A DNA stretch of 64,000 bases, taken from the NCBI RefSeq assembly GCF_018294505.1, contig NC_057794.1, positions 191,077,114-191,141,113 of the forward strand, given 5' to 3'. Position numbers and translations under genes: made by a program. The notes below the pieces were generated by a model. The model was not told where the DNA came from and searched no databases. It saw nothing but the letters and a program-made list of their open reading frames with translations. The stretch's first letter is position 1. Each line of letters starts with the position of its first letter. Origin of the DNA: Triticum aestivum (Eukaryota > Streptophyta > Magnoliopsida > Poales > Poaceae). Shown here piece after piece: positions 23,958 to 35,722 of the stretch.

Positions 23958-25130
23958 GCTGGTGGATCCGAGCTGTCAGCGGGGGGAACGTATTATTCGT
24001 GAAATACTGAGGCTCTTCTGGTGGGTCCAATATATTAGGTGGAGGAATCATTATTTCGCGCATAATAAGGAGGCATTTCCTTGTGGGCGGCCGTGGACCC
24101 AGCTGTCAGCCTCTCCACATACAGTCGACTTCCGATGGATGTCGTTCGTTGACCATGTTGACCACGCCACGCCGAGAGCACCAGTGCGGGGGATGACGGC
24201 GAGCCCTACGAAGGGAATGACATGGAGCCGGGGAAGACATGACAGTGGTTGCCCACGCGGTGGGGAGTACGAGGGTTGACTGGTTCGGTTGCTGTCGCCG
24301 GAGAATAACAGTAGGTGTGGGTGAGTAGAGGGATGGCTAGGCCAGCGATGGGGCGGTGAGGCCTGCGCTGCAGCACAGCCAGGCGTGGGAGGAGGGAGTA
24401 GGCACTCCCATCGATGCTTGTTTGAGTGGCTGGAGAAGGAAGAGCAAAGATTGAAGTAGCACAATGGCCGTTGGATGGACATCCAACAGTCACTGCTTGT
24501 GCGTTAACCTCTTTTTAGGAAAGCCTCAAATCCGTGGGAAACAGCATACCGCCCATCTTCCATTATTTCTATTAATTTACAGCCCATTTTCTAATTATTA
24601 AGATTTCTTTGGAGCCCATATTCATTTTGTTAGCATTACAACCCATATTGTGGCCACAGTTAAAAAATTATACGAAATTTTGCATATTTCGGTGCGGTCC
24701 GAACTGTTTTTAATCCCGAAATTTCGAGTCACATTCAAACTGATTTTAAAAATAAATGTATATCAATATAAAAACCAACAAATTTTCCATGCATAAAAGT
24801 CAATGCAATTTAAAATCTCGAAATGAAAAAAGAAGAAATTTGAAACTAATTGTCGGTTTGATGTGTTTTAAAAATGTGTAGCCTATTTCTCATTACCGTC
24901 AGGCCATTTTCTCGGCCAGCCGAATGAAGCTCTCCTCGTCTTGAAAGTTTGCAGCCCAACAGGCCTGACAAACTGACTTACTTGACAAATCACAAACAAA
25001 CTAGGCTAGCCATTTTCAGAAAGAACAAAAAAACCACTGGGTTGGTCTGTGGTAAACATAAAAGAAAAGGTTGTCTAGACAGGCCAGAGTGCCCCCACAC
25101 AGCCCAGTTCACACCCTGCTTCCGTCTCAA
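23958..25130 (+). other. Outer CACTA, non-coding right arm (left copy)
   Basis: Matches 51361-52531. It starts with a 500 bp unit also found left of the inner CACTA in the right copy. No credible coding frame. Confidence 0.6.
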
Positions 25131-25348
25131 AAACAAATTAGATAAATGCCACTCCAATTATGGCAATTCATAAAAATGCCACCGCAATTTTCAAACTTTG
25201 AAAAATGGCACTGCAATTTTTGCAAACTTTGAAAAATGCCACTGCAATTTGCAAACTTTGAAAAATGCCACTCCAGACTTCGAAAAATGCCACTGGAAAT
25301 GGCATGAGATGGCATTTTCAATGTTTGGAAATTGTAGTGGCATTTCTC
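25131..25348. repeat. Truncated foldback repeat built of AAATGCCACT units
   Basis: Several AAATGCCACTNCAA units in direct order face inverted units (TTTGGAAATTGTAGTGGCATTT). The last 60 bp or so of the right arm, present at 52741-52783 in the other copy, are missing here, so the hairpin is incomplete. Confidence 0.65.
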
Positions 25349-25926
25349 GTTGTGCAATTCTCTCGTTTATTGACTACGTCGATAATGGCATGGGACCCAG
25401 ATGTCAGAAATCCATTAGGAGTAGCCATTTTTATTATTGGCTTGAAATAAGGAGGCACTTGCTTGCATCTTGCCATGACCTTGGTGGGTCCCCACTGTCA
25501 TCCTCTCCACGTACAATCATCTCCTGATTGTGTACGCGTCAACCTGGTAGGCCCACAAGTCAGCCTCTAAACCCGTGGCGGACAAATACAACCCATTTAA
25601 AAAAGTAACAGCCCATTCCATATGTTCAAATGGAAAGATCAACATTCAGAGCAAAGTAATAGGTCTGATCCAGATATAGAGTACTGAACTTCCACGTTCA
25701 CAACCATCATAGCCAAGTTAACTCTCTACTCCCACTAATAGTCTAGTAGTGTACAAGTAGAAACTTACTCTTAGCTAACTAGATGACGATGATGTCCGAC
25801 ATATGCCGTACACGCTAAACGCCGGCAACGGCGTCCTCCGCCTCACCTCGGACTTGCCAGATGTGCGATACGACGTATTGCTCGCCCGCATTGGCCCTTT
25901 CCATGCCGGCATGGTCCACCGAAGCT

Positions 25927-26232
25927 TCATCTTCTAAGCGGGAAACCCACTTGACGAGCTTGTAGTAAAATTCGGTGTCGCGAACGCGTGCGTGCCCGAC
26001 AGCCCGCAGGGCTATTTACCGGGCGCCGGCCTCCACGTAGTCGGCCCAGTTGCGGGCGCTCTGCTCGCGACTCAGAGTGTCGGTGCACTGCTGCTCCATG
26101 TCTTAAATCGGCAATACGTTGCTCCTCCGCCAGGCAGTCGCGCTCCAACAACTCCTCATACTCCACATTGTCATCTAAGGACCCATAGAATTCCTCCTCC
26201 CTCCGCCTGCTTTCCAGTGAAAAACCAAACAC
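25927..26232 (-). pseudogene. Arg-rich gene fragment in the outer CACTA
   Basis: About 101 residues with the pattern SRRREEEFYGSLDDNVEYEELLERDCLAEEQ (split here as SRRREEEFYGSL, then VEYEELLERDCLAEEQ), followed by an Arg/Ser-rich tail. The same frame is longer (186 residues) at 53308-53868, where the upstream part is retained; here a deletion removed it. I do not recognise the family. It may be a captured host gene piece. Confidence 0.4.
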
Positions 26233-26331
26233 TAGTTTCGGCTCGAGCTTGTCGTGGAAAACTAGAAAAAACTGAAATTATGACTGTGTCATCCCGTCCC
26301 ATCAGTGCAATCGAAACATCCAGATGAGGTA

Positions 26332-26623
26332 CTCCCTCCTTGTCAATAAAGATTCCATGGATATAGAAGGCCTCAACAATTAAAGCGCATCTTTTTTTCG
26401 CATCAGTTAGCTGCCTTAATTATGGCCGGCTGCATGTAGCCACTCAGAATCGCTCGCAGCCAGTACGTGGAGGAGCATGCAACAGGTCGCAGTGGAGGGC
26501 ACGCATGCAACCACTTAAATTGCTGGAATTAATTAGGCTTAAACTTTTGCATGTAGTTAATTATTGCCATGCGTTGGTCTCGCTACTTTGGCTCACGGGA
26601 CTAATAAACCCGGACGGAGGGAG
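26332..26623. mobile_element. Stowaway-like MITE
   Basis: CTCCCTCC at the left end and GGAGGGAG at the right end form short inverted ends, flanked by TA on both sides (26330-26331, 26624-26625). Length is 292 bp, no coding. The equivalent in the right copy is 54294-54584. Inverted repeats beyond 8 bp are weak, so the class is tentative. Confidence 0.5.
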
Positions 26624-26977
26624 TACCTTGGTTGGTGAGATTTTTGAATTAAACCCTGAAAACTGGAAAGGAGATACTAGTACCTGCATGATCCGCTATT
26701 TATTTGTGTAGGAACGAGTAGGTCGTTTCTTGAATTGAGCCCTGCAAACCGGAAAGGAGGTAGTACGTGTGTGATCTTCTATTTATCCATGTAGGATCGA
26801 GTAGGTCGGATAGTGTACGTGTAGGATCGAGTAGGTCAGATGGTGTACGTGTACGATCGCATTAGCTGACGAACGTTGGCTGGGAGATAGGGCATTTGCG
26901 AACTTTTTTGCTAGCAGTTTCTTCAGATTCGCATGACATTTTCTTCAGAGCTGCTTGTTAGTTTCACCAGAGGTAGG

Positions 26978-29900
26978 CATTTTTATTCAAAAAACTGCCA
27001 CTTCGGATCTTGCGCCGCAACTAAAACTGCCAGGAGTGTGTTACTAGGCTAGCTAGTGATCAATCAGTAACTTGTAAGCACTGAGGGAACAGAAATAAGG
27101 AACTATTAGTAACTTGTAAACACCGAGAACACGGAAATAAGGATCATGCTATGCACAGCAGTAAGAGTCGATCCGTTTGAAATGTTCACACAAGACTCAC
27201 AGGCTAGGCATTGTAATATGTTCACATGAGTAGCCCAAATTAAAAACCAACTAGTATGATTCCCATACATAAGATCAACATGTTAATGCATCTCAATGAT
27301 TGACAGATCATATACAAATATGTAGCTCCAAAGCAAAGATCTAGAAAAAACATATGTTCTTCCTACTAATATGGATGCTTCTCTTGGCCAACATTTAGTA
27401 CATCCTGAAAGACAAATTTGTTTGTGAAGTCTACAATTCCTCTTGCAAACGTAAGTGGTTTCACCAACAGCTGGAACCATGAGAATGAACCACACATGAT
27501 GGAGGAACATCCACTGCAATATGATTTGGTCTTCTCTCGATCACACGGCGAGAATATTTTTGGAATACAAACTTTAACTTTGGCAAAATGATGCCCATTG
27601 TATAATCAGACCAAAGCAATGAAGCACCTAGTGTTGGCCAATAAATAGTACATTACTACTTTTCTGTAGTCCATGAAGTGACTATCCAATCTTTCTATGT
27701 CTATTTTCAAATGGCACTGCATGCAGTGACTATACTATTATCTTATGCAGTTCAACCAAAATTGTGGTCACTTTGTTTGTTTGCCAAATAGCAACGGGCA
27801 GACATCTCTGTCTGCACAAATATCAATCGGCTAGTAAACATATACCCCACCTTGTATTTTCGGTTTAAACACATCTCTTCCCCTTAGCATCTGCCATGTT
27901 TTGCACTAGACAATTTGATACAGTCATGTTTTTCCCTGGACAATTTCATACTAAATTGCTTTGCTGGTTCAGAGCAGAAATATAGCGCCTATTCTTCATT
28001 AGACCAAGGATATCCATGTTCGCAGTGATGGAAGAGGTGAAATCGATACAACAGAAATTGAGCATCCAATCATTGAATCCTATCCTGCACCTCCAATGTA
28101 GGTCCACCCTGCCAATAAATTCACATGCCAACCACTAGTATTACTATCTAATGACAGTACAAAAAGAGTAGCAAGATAGTAGCAAACCATGTACCTTCGT
28201 AATGAACAGCTCATAGTGCCACCAATTGGATATAAAAGTTTGGAAGAAAACATGCTCCTAATGTTGAACCATTTGGACTTTTTGTGCAGTTCCCTGTTTG
28301 CATAGATATTGAAAGTGTGATTACTATAAAAGTGGCACTAGTTGAAGCATAGACTCACAAATATAAGCATTCCAATTTCTTAATGGGAAAAGGTGGCAAT
28401 ACTGTTTCTAACAACCTGTTTGAAGGAATAAATAAGGCAACAACGGCTGATGTCAGGAAGGCATATATAGTTCTTTCTGAAATAATAATCGATTCCTGAC
28501 CTTTCCTCTTCTTTTAAGCATATTTTGTGCAGTTCAACTAAAATAAAATGACATCACCGCCTTGACAGTTCAGTGACACTGTACAAAAGGAAATGACTTA
28601 GCATTACATCATGATGTCAGATATGTAGTCGACAGGCATTAGAGATAAACATACAGACTTCCTCCGATAACATAATGAACATTAATTTTAACAAAGGTGT
28701 GACTAGCTTTACCGGGAGAATTTGAGTGAACTCTACACCCTCTGTTCCCTAATATAAGACGTTTTATCAGTTCAATTTAAAGTACCCAAATGTTTAGTAT
28801 TTAGAAAAACATGTAGTAGTTTTCTTCAGCACATATCTGGGAAAGCTTGCCACACTTTATTTATGTCTATACACTAATGCAACACCATTTGAATAGTACA
28901 AATATACACTAATCCAGTGGCTAGTGCAACATTAGAGTAGTTATTTTATTACAGGGTACAGTACAATGGTTTTACTGAATAGATTTCAATAAACTCTAGC
29001 ACTGGAAGATTTCTATAAGAATTAGCAATACAAAATGTAAAGGTAACAAGTTTCAGCATTGCTATACTAGCTGTGCATGCGCATTAAACCAAAAACAAAA
29101 GTCTGAAGGTAACTAGCATTATTAACTAATGACAGTATAAGAAAATTGCAAACCATGTACCTTCAAGGTAAATATCATTTAGAACTCAAGGGGACCTAAA
29201 AATTGCTATCCTAATCTTGATAATCGATCAAACATAAAAACTTGATCGAACGAATCAAGAGAACAGCCAGAGGAGGACGAGGTGCCCACTCTTGACCTTT
29301 CCTCTTAACACTGTACAAAAAAAATTGACTTATCTCATGAAAGTGAGGTATGTAATCTATAAGCATTAATAGTGCAAAAATCTGAAGGTAGTAACAAGAT
29401 TTATCATTGGTATACTGGCAGTGCAACAACATTAGAATGCCTTAGCTAAAAAATCATCAATACATCCACAATCAACAGCTAACCCTGAAATAATCCAGTG
29501 ACATTAAATGGCATTGCTTAAATATATTGGTGGTATTAGATTGAGTGCGGCATTAGTTAAATGTGGCATCACTTTAGCAGTAGCATTTCTTGACTTGACT
29601 GCTGGCATTATACTAACAGAAAAAAGTGGCAATAAGAGCATGGGAGGCCCATTCAGACAGTGGGCGCACCAGTACGATGTACCTCCACAGATGCAAACAG
29701 TGGTGAGGGAGGTATGGTTGCCCAGAGCAACAAATATCCAGGCAGGATATGTGGATTACGTCCCATTTTTGTTCTCTTCAGGCACCTTTTTCCTATGTGA
29801 GAACAACAAACCAATCGACCTGGTCATTCTCTATTGTGTTGTCATGCCTTTCTACCCTTCTTCTACCAAGAGACACAAGACTCGTTTCTTAGCTACTGAT

Positions 29901-30440
29901 TTTTTCCCTTTTCAACCTAGATGTAGGTTTGATGCCTACTCTCTTGGACATCACAGTCTCCCTTCCTTTCCTTATTCAACCCAGACATGGATTAGTCTGC
30001 ATGAAGTAGGGTTTCCTTCAATAGTGCAAATTAAGGTTTTTCGTCTGTGTGGCCAGTAGAGCAGAGGATAGAAAATTGGAAAGATGGTGGAGTGGAAAAA
30101 GATACACATGCAGCGACGTGGCAGATGGGGCAATAGAACAAGGGTATGGTTCAAAAAGAGGTAGCATACCTAAGGGTCGACGAGAAGTGGCTTCACTCGT
30201 GGTCGTCGTCCTCTGCACACACTATGATAATGAGCTTGTGGACGAAGGCCATCCCGCACAGGAGATAGGTCTGAGAGGACGGCCTTGTCGTCTGTGCGTG
30301 ACCTCACTCGCCAACGAGGAGTGCATCAACGCTGCATGTCCTGTCCTTCCCTGGCGGATCTGTGACCAGCGGGGAGGAGAGAGAGAGGCCGTGTTTTTAG
30401 ATCTGGAGAGAGGGTGATAGTTTGAGAAGCAAGTGGGCAT
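26978..30440 (-). other. AT-rich low-copy region, possible leftward transcription unit
   Basis: No convincing protein. Suggestive signs of a minus-strand transcript: a TATA-type repeat at 30471-30487, a GC-rich leader with only a 72-codon frame (30222-30440), a donor-like CTTAG/GTATGC at about 30170, and two copies of a donor-like GAAGGTACATGGTTTGC at 28182-28198 and 29148-29164 inside a repeated 70-80 bp unit. A 61-codon frame at 27946-28131 follows a good acceptor. It may be a decayed gene or a non-coding RNA. A partial Stowaway end (CCCTCTGTTCC, then AATATAAGACGTTTT) lies at about 28737-28770. Confidence 0.3.
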
Positions 30441-30470
30441 CCCTTAGCAAGAAAGCGCGGAAGCTCCAGC

Positions 30471-30487
30471 CTATATATATATATATT
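30471..30487 (-). promoter_or_regulatory. (TA)n tract, possible TATA box of a minus-strand unit
   Basis: TATATATATATATA lies about 30 bp before a CT-rich leader on the minus strand. It could equally be a simple microsatellite. Confidence 0.3.
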
Positions 30488-30899
30488 ATACTACTAGTAC
30501 TAGAGGTTGAGTAGTGGTAGAGTACTTTATATTTTCTCTGCATACAGTACCAGTTAGACGTGCTTCAAAACTGAACGACATGCCATTAAAAAAATAAAGT
30601 CAAGAAATAATGCGGAACTTCCGGCCAATGCGGCCAGATCACATTTTGCACGAGAAACGACACACCATGTTTCGTTGACATGTGGTCCCGTTCCAACATG
30701 TCAGTGAGACGATGGTGACTCCTTTTGTACAATTCCCGAACGGACGCCTATGTACGTCGGGGTGCCTCTTCGTGTACCCTGGCAATCATCCACTGCCTCT
30801 TCTCCTTCCCCTCTCGATTGGGAACTGCTGTCGCATGCTCTTCCTCCCTCCTCCATTTGCCTTCACCCTTCCTTCTACCATTGTTCAATCGTCTTCTCC

Positions 30900-32294
30900 A
30901 TGGGTGGAACAAGCCAGAAACAACCCTGTTATTCTTGCCCCGATCTGAAAGATGAGGTGGTGGAGGAACTCATTGATCGGTGCGACGTCATCACCTCGGC
31001 TAGTATGGAAAGTTCATTCAAGACCATTCTCGACTCAACTAATAACATCATTACAAGGAACCCAAGGGTCCAGGAGCGGTTTGATATCCCTTATCTTCTT
31101 CGCTATAACCATGTTTGCATGGGTGCGGATGACGAAGGCCTCGTCTTGTGCAAGTTGATGCCGCTTTATAAAGATACGTATGATGTTAAGTTGCCATCGC
31201 TTGAGGGCAAGTCTTGGGCAGGTACAAATGGAGATTGGGTTGTTTATATTGGGTACAACTGCGAGTGGGAACTTGTGAATGTGTACACTCATCACCGGGT
31301 TCCACTTCCAAAAATCTCAGACTGCCCAGAGGTTGAGCACACCGGTATGATACGCATGTTCAAATACGATCATGGTGACAGTCTTCTACGAAAGATAGCA
31401 ATTTCTTGAGTTCCCAATCGCTCTTGCCATTATAGGAACTATGGAGTTGTTGCGATCTTCAACAAGCTTGTTGCCGTCCTTCGTGGTTCGATTGGATGGA
31501 TATTGCTCAAAAATCAATTTCTATACACGGATGTGTATTGTGATGCAATTCAATACGAGGGTCGTGTTTTTTCTACCACCACTCATGGCACTATTTTTGC
31601 ATGGGATCCTCGTAGTTTCGGTACATTTGTCTTCCACCGTAATTATAATTGTTTCATCCACATGCATGCGGGTTAGCAAGTTTCCCTTTACTAATTAACC
31701 TTCTTCTTTTGTTTCCAAGGTCCTGTGAACATTCCACCAGCTATACTTGAAATATTTTGTAACCAAGGGGGAGATGACTATGGTGTTGATCACGAGCATG
31801 AGGAGGAGGAGGGCCCATATACTCAGTGGCACCTGTCAACTTATTTCGATGGATCACCCCTTCTTGTTTATATACATCCCACGGCTAATGTTACTACTAA
31901 GGAAGCAGGTGTTGTCTCCCATGGTCGCACTCTCCGTACCTATTCCAGCACCCGTTGCATGGTATTCGAGATGGATACTAGTGTGCTAGTGCCAACATCT
32001 TCTCCCTGGTACAGTATTGATAGTGTTGGAGAAAACTCGCTCTTCCTTGGACAAAACTATCCAATGATGGCGAAAGGCGATCCAACTGTTGTTGACACAA
32101 TGTTACTACCATTTATGAGAAGCAATTGTATCTATACCTCGGACGTTGCGGTGGTTCCCTACCCTGGTCCTGATATAGTAGGCCGCTTCAGCCTGGATGA
32201 TCAGTCCTGCGCTAGTCTCGATATTGACAGTAGCTGGCCCTTCCTAGAGAATCACTTGTGGTTCAAAGGAAGCATTTCCAACACCGAGGATTAG
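30900..32294 (+). pseudogene. DUF295 / F-box-like protein gene, two exons, one in-frame stop
   Basis: ATG at 30900; exon 1 30900-31620, intron 31621-31719 (GT...AG, 99 bp, phase 1), exon 2 31720-32294, about 431 residues, the usual size for grass DUF295 (KIB1-4 beta-propeller) proteins. The N-terminus has the F-box-like CPDLKDEVVEELID. Further on, NYGVVAIFNKLVAVLRG, IFAWDPRSFG and a C-terminal GRFSLDDQSC-type end fit that family. The only break seen is TGA at 31407-31409 (codon 170); the frame continues unchanged after it. Such proteins may act as SCF substrate receptors, but members without a clear F-box are common. An AATAAA-type signal lies near 32400. An alternative donor at 31672 would give a 48 bp intron, less likely. 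Confidence 0.72.
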
Positions 32295-32978
32295 TTGAGT
32301 TGAAGTTTGTTTCATTTCTTGTTATTTGTTGTGTGATGAAAACTTTAGTATTTATGATGTATCCTCATTGTCGTTGTGGGTTGATGACCTGTTTTATGTA
32401 ATAAAATGATGTGCCTGTGATAAACTTACTAAATTTATGAATGGCTTTCGAGTCGCTTCTCTAAGTGGGTGCAGCGACGAGCCAAAAAATATTTTTTGAA
32501 TACATAATTGTGCGTGCATTGCAACAGGTTATCAGATGAGGACAATCAACAATAGTACACTATTTGTACTAGCTTCACATGCTGCATTATCTCTATGTCT
32601 ACGTACGTAATACAACAAGTTTTAAACTTGAGACCAGCCACCCACGCTCACAAAGAACACTTTTTAACCTAGCACAGACTCTAGGAAATTTGGCCATAGT
32701 GTGAGGTGGGCCATATGTTAATGTGTTCACTGTACGTAACCAGTGCCTTAATACTACTACTATATAGGAGTGGTAGGGTGGCATGGGCCAGAACAAGCAT
32801 TCACGTCCATTAGTACGGCACACGCCACCAACATGACTTCCATCTGACACCATATTTCTTGGAGTCCGTGCTATAGCTATCTCTTCAACCTCGTCATTTC
32901 TCTAACTCAGCCAACGCGCAGCGGGAGAGGTGGGGGTTTGCCGATAGTCGGTTTCCTCAACTGCGGTCCCACTTGTAA
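32295..32978. other. Intergenic, 3' flank of the DUF295 gene
   Basis: Contains a possible poly(A) signal near 32400 and otherwise nothing I recognise. Confidence 0.5.
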
Positions 32979-33971
32979 GGCCAACTCCAACGCACGACCC
33001 CAAACGGACCTCCGTTTTCCTAGATTTTGTCTGTTTGGGTAGGGCAATGGAGTCGTGTCTGGGCCATTTCTCGGACGCGGTGGTCGTGCGCCCAACGCGC
33101 GGACGCATCCCGGCCACGTACATTTTTCTTTGCAAACACATATCTTTTTTTCATCATTGATTTTTGGTACATGGAAATACATCACCAAAATTTGACTAGA
33201 AAAGCAAGACCAAAGAAAACAAGAACCGCAAGAATACATTTTATAAGATATCCAACTTCCATAACTGCTCTTGTAAGTTGGATTAGTGCCTTCTCGATGC
33301 ATTCATTGTTGACCCGTGGAGGCTCGATCTTGCGTGCTTCTTTCTTCTTCGAGTGTAAAGAAGTAGACGTTGCTTCCTCGCATCTAGTCTCATGTGTAGC
33401 CTCTATTCTATCAACAAGTGCACTAGTCTCATCTCTAGCCTCTATGCTAGCTAAAAGTGCTACAACATCTACTAAATTGCGCTCTATCAATATATCAATG
33501 TACTCTTCTTCCCAATACCAAAACTTGCATCCATTCTACACAATAAAGTTTTAAGTTAGCACAACAAGTCTAATCCAAGAGCGCAACCGAAGCTAAAGTA
33601 GCACATACCCCATCGGCTGAGCGAGCACGCTTACGAGCGCTGACGAGCTTTTGGGTCAGCACCGAGCCCGGCTGACCGCCATTCATGTATCTGCCAGCGG
33701 ACCGCCGACAGTATAGATCCAAGCGGCTATAGGAGGAGTCAGTACCTGCATTCGGCCTTGCGGCCTTGACGGGGCCTTCCGGCCCGGTGCCCGGCCAGTC
33801 CATGGCATGACGCGGCCTCACACAACCGGGCGAGCTCAAGCCCGACCAGATCTGCTCCAAATCCGGCCGCCGAGTGCGCAAAACACATAGCCATGGTTGG
33901 GTAGCTTAGGGGCGTTGAGGGAAAGTGGGTTGAGTGAGCGCGCTTACGAGCTGCACACACTGGAGTTGGCC
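32979..33971 (-). mobile_element. PIF/Harbinger-type element, non-autonomous
   Basis: Ends GGCCAACTCCA and TGGAGTTGGCC are an 11 bp perfect inverted repeat. Flanks are TAA (32976-32978) and TAG (33972-33974), a slightly mutated 3 bp target duplication typical of Harbinger. A minus-strand frame (33182-33490, extended with a small upstream piece to about 33536) has repeated ASIEARDETSALV-type motifs. I associate this with the accessory, Myb-like protein of Triticeae Harbinger elements; no DDE transposase is present. Confidence 0.72.
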
Positions 33972-34024
33972 TAGCGGCGTGGCGGACCATTCGTGTGGGG
34001 GTGCCAAGTAGCTTCGCTCGTGTG

Positions 34025-34433
34025 GGGGACAGAAGCCATCCCGCGCGGGGGCTAGGTCTGATAGGATGGCCTTGTTGTCAGTGTGTGACCTCTGTGGCAA
34101 CCGTCCACTCCCCACTAGCCTCTTCGTTGTCATGTGGTCGCGTTCCCACATGTCAGTGAGAGGACTGCTAGTCCTTTTGTACAATTTACGAACGGATGTC
34201 TATGTAGGCCGGTGCGCCTCTTCGTGTACCATGGCAACCGTCCACCGACTCTTCGCCTTTCCCTCTCGATTTGGAACTGCTGTCTCACGCGCTTCCTCCC
34301 TCCTCCATTTGCCTTCACCCTTCCTTCTGCCATTGTTTGATCGTCTTCTCCATGGAGGGACCAGATCGGAAACGACCCCGTTTTTCTTGCCCCGATCTGA
34401 ATGATGACGTGGTGGAGGAACTCATTGATTGGT
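34025..34433 (+). pseudogene. 5' end of a second DUF295 gene, cut by an LTR retrotransposon
   Basis: Upstream region and first 27 codons (ATG 34352; MEGPDRKRPRFSCPDL then NDDVVEELIDW) match the gene at 30900. The match upstream covers 34025-34100 to 30240-30310 and 34125-34350 to 30670-30899, so about 355 bp of the promoter region is absent here. At 34434 the gypsy LTR begins; the remainder of the gene is not in the window after the element's remnant. Confidence 0.78.
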
Positions 34434-34637
34434 TGAGGGAGTCCTGGATTAGGGGGTCTCCGGACATCTGAACTATATCCTTTGGCCGGATTGTTGGACT
34501 ATGAAGATACAAGATTGAAGACTTCATCCCGTGTCCGGATGGGACTTTCCTTGGCGTGGAATGCAAGCTTGGCAATACGGATATGTAGATCTCATCCCCT
34601 GTAATCGCCTCTGTGTAACCCTAGCCCCTCCGGTGTC

Positions 34638-34645
34638 TATATAAA
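34638..34645 (+). promoter_or_regulatory. TATA box in the truncated gypsy LTR
   Basis: TATATAAA, in the same LTR position as 55144 and 63759. Confidence 0.65.
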
Positions 34646-34950
34646 CCGGAGGGTTTAGTCCGTAGGATAACAAACAATCATACCATAGGCTAGCCTCTAG
34701 GGTTTAGCCTCTACGATCTCGTGGTAGATCAACTCTTGTAATACTCAAATCATCAAGATCAATCAAGCAGGACGTAGGGTATTACCTCCATCAAGAGGGC
34801 CCGAACCTGGGTAAACATCGTGTCCCCTGCCTCCTGTTACCATCCGCCTTAGACACACAGTTCGGGACCCCCTACCAGAGATCCGCCGGTTTTGACACCG
34901 ACATTGGTGCTTTCATTGAGAGTTCCACTATGCCGTCACCGTAAGGCTCA

Positions 34951-35295
34951 ATGGCCCCTTCGATCATCGGTAACGATGCGGTCCAGGGTGAGGTTTTCCT
35001 CCCCAGACAGATCTTCGTATTCGGCGGATTCGCACTGCGGGCCAACTCGCTTGGCCATCTGGAGCAGATCGAGAGCTATGCCCCTGGCCATCAGGTCAGG
35101 TTCGGAAACCTAAACTACACTGCCGACATCCGTGAAGATTTGATCATCGATGGATTCGATCCCGTGTTAGGTGCACCGCACGATCACGACGAGCATGATT
35201 TAGCTCTGCCGTCGGACAGTGTTTGGGGATCACACCTACAACTACTCCGGCCTTCAATCTGGAGCAAATTGTGCCATCCGAGGACGGAAGGATAG
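34951..35295 (+). pseudogene. Truncated gag N-terminus
   Basis: 114 codons from ATG, matching the first part of the 55459-58755 product (FVFGGFALRANSLGHLEQ, YAPGHQVRFG). The last 15 or so codons are unrelated, reading past a frameshift or junction. Only the N-terminal, non-capsid segment remains. Confidence 0.75.
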
Positions 35296-35300
35296 ACCCC

Positions 35301-35722
35301 GCCATGGAATTTTGCATAAATGGAATTTTGCATACATGGAAAAGCAATTAATTTGCTTATTTTTTGAACTACTATAGTCCATCTTGGATTGGAAGTGAGG
35401 TTGTATTCCTTAACAATTGAATGTTATGCAATTTTGGGTAAAAGATGACCTATTTTGGAGCAACTTTTGTGCAACTTCATATTTCACGTGCAAATTGGAT
35501 TTGAATTCAGTGAAAAAGTTTCAAATGAGATATCGATCAAGATGATTAAGCATTGTCTTAGCAAAATGATTAGCTTGAACTCAGGGATTACTGTAGCATG
35601 ACAGTGGGGGTGTTACAGCCGCTGAGAATCATAAAACCCTACTCCTCCTTTTATGGATTGAGGAAGGGATCTCAGTGGGCACGTAGTGCTGAAGCCCGGC
35701 ACGGTCACCTTGGGGAGAGCAG
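35301..35722 (+). other. LTR end fragment and short spacer
   Basis: 35301-35617 is AT-rich and ends GGGGGTGTTACA, like the 3' end of an unidentified LTR. 35618-35722 is unassigned. Confidence 0.4.

Larger units (their letters stand above)
8037..26977 (+). mobile_element. Outer CACTA element, left copy (second terminus not found)
   Basis: Starts with the terminus CACTACAAAAAAAG at 8037, directly after LARD sequence, followed by subterminal ATGAC-rich repeats and a minisatellite. An inner CACTA (9740-23954) splits it after ATA. Right of the inner element the sequence matches 51358-54938 up to the point where the right copy is interrupted. No inverted terminus TTTTTTTGTAGTG was found, so the right border is only the limit of alignable sequence. 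No transposase was recognised, so it is non-autonomous or gutted. Confidence 0.6.
34434..35300 (+). mobile_element. Truncated gypsy-type element: 5' LTR and start of gag
   Basis: A 470 bp LTR (34434-34903, TGAGGGAG...CCGACA), followed by the same putative primer-binding region (TTGGTGCTTTCATTGAGAG) and the first 115 codons of the Gag frame. Related to, but diverged from, the element at 54939-64000. Sequence changes abruptly at about 35300. Confidence 0.82.

Noticed and set aside
25735..25760. CACTAATAGTCTAGTAGTG, resembling a CACTA end
   Set aside because: No matching sequence change at this point: the left and right copies align straight through it, and the right copy lacks CACTA here.
29508..30059. 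183-codon plus-strand frame
   Set aside because: Composition switches along the frame, no recognisable domain, and it runs antisense to the possible leftward unit.
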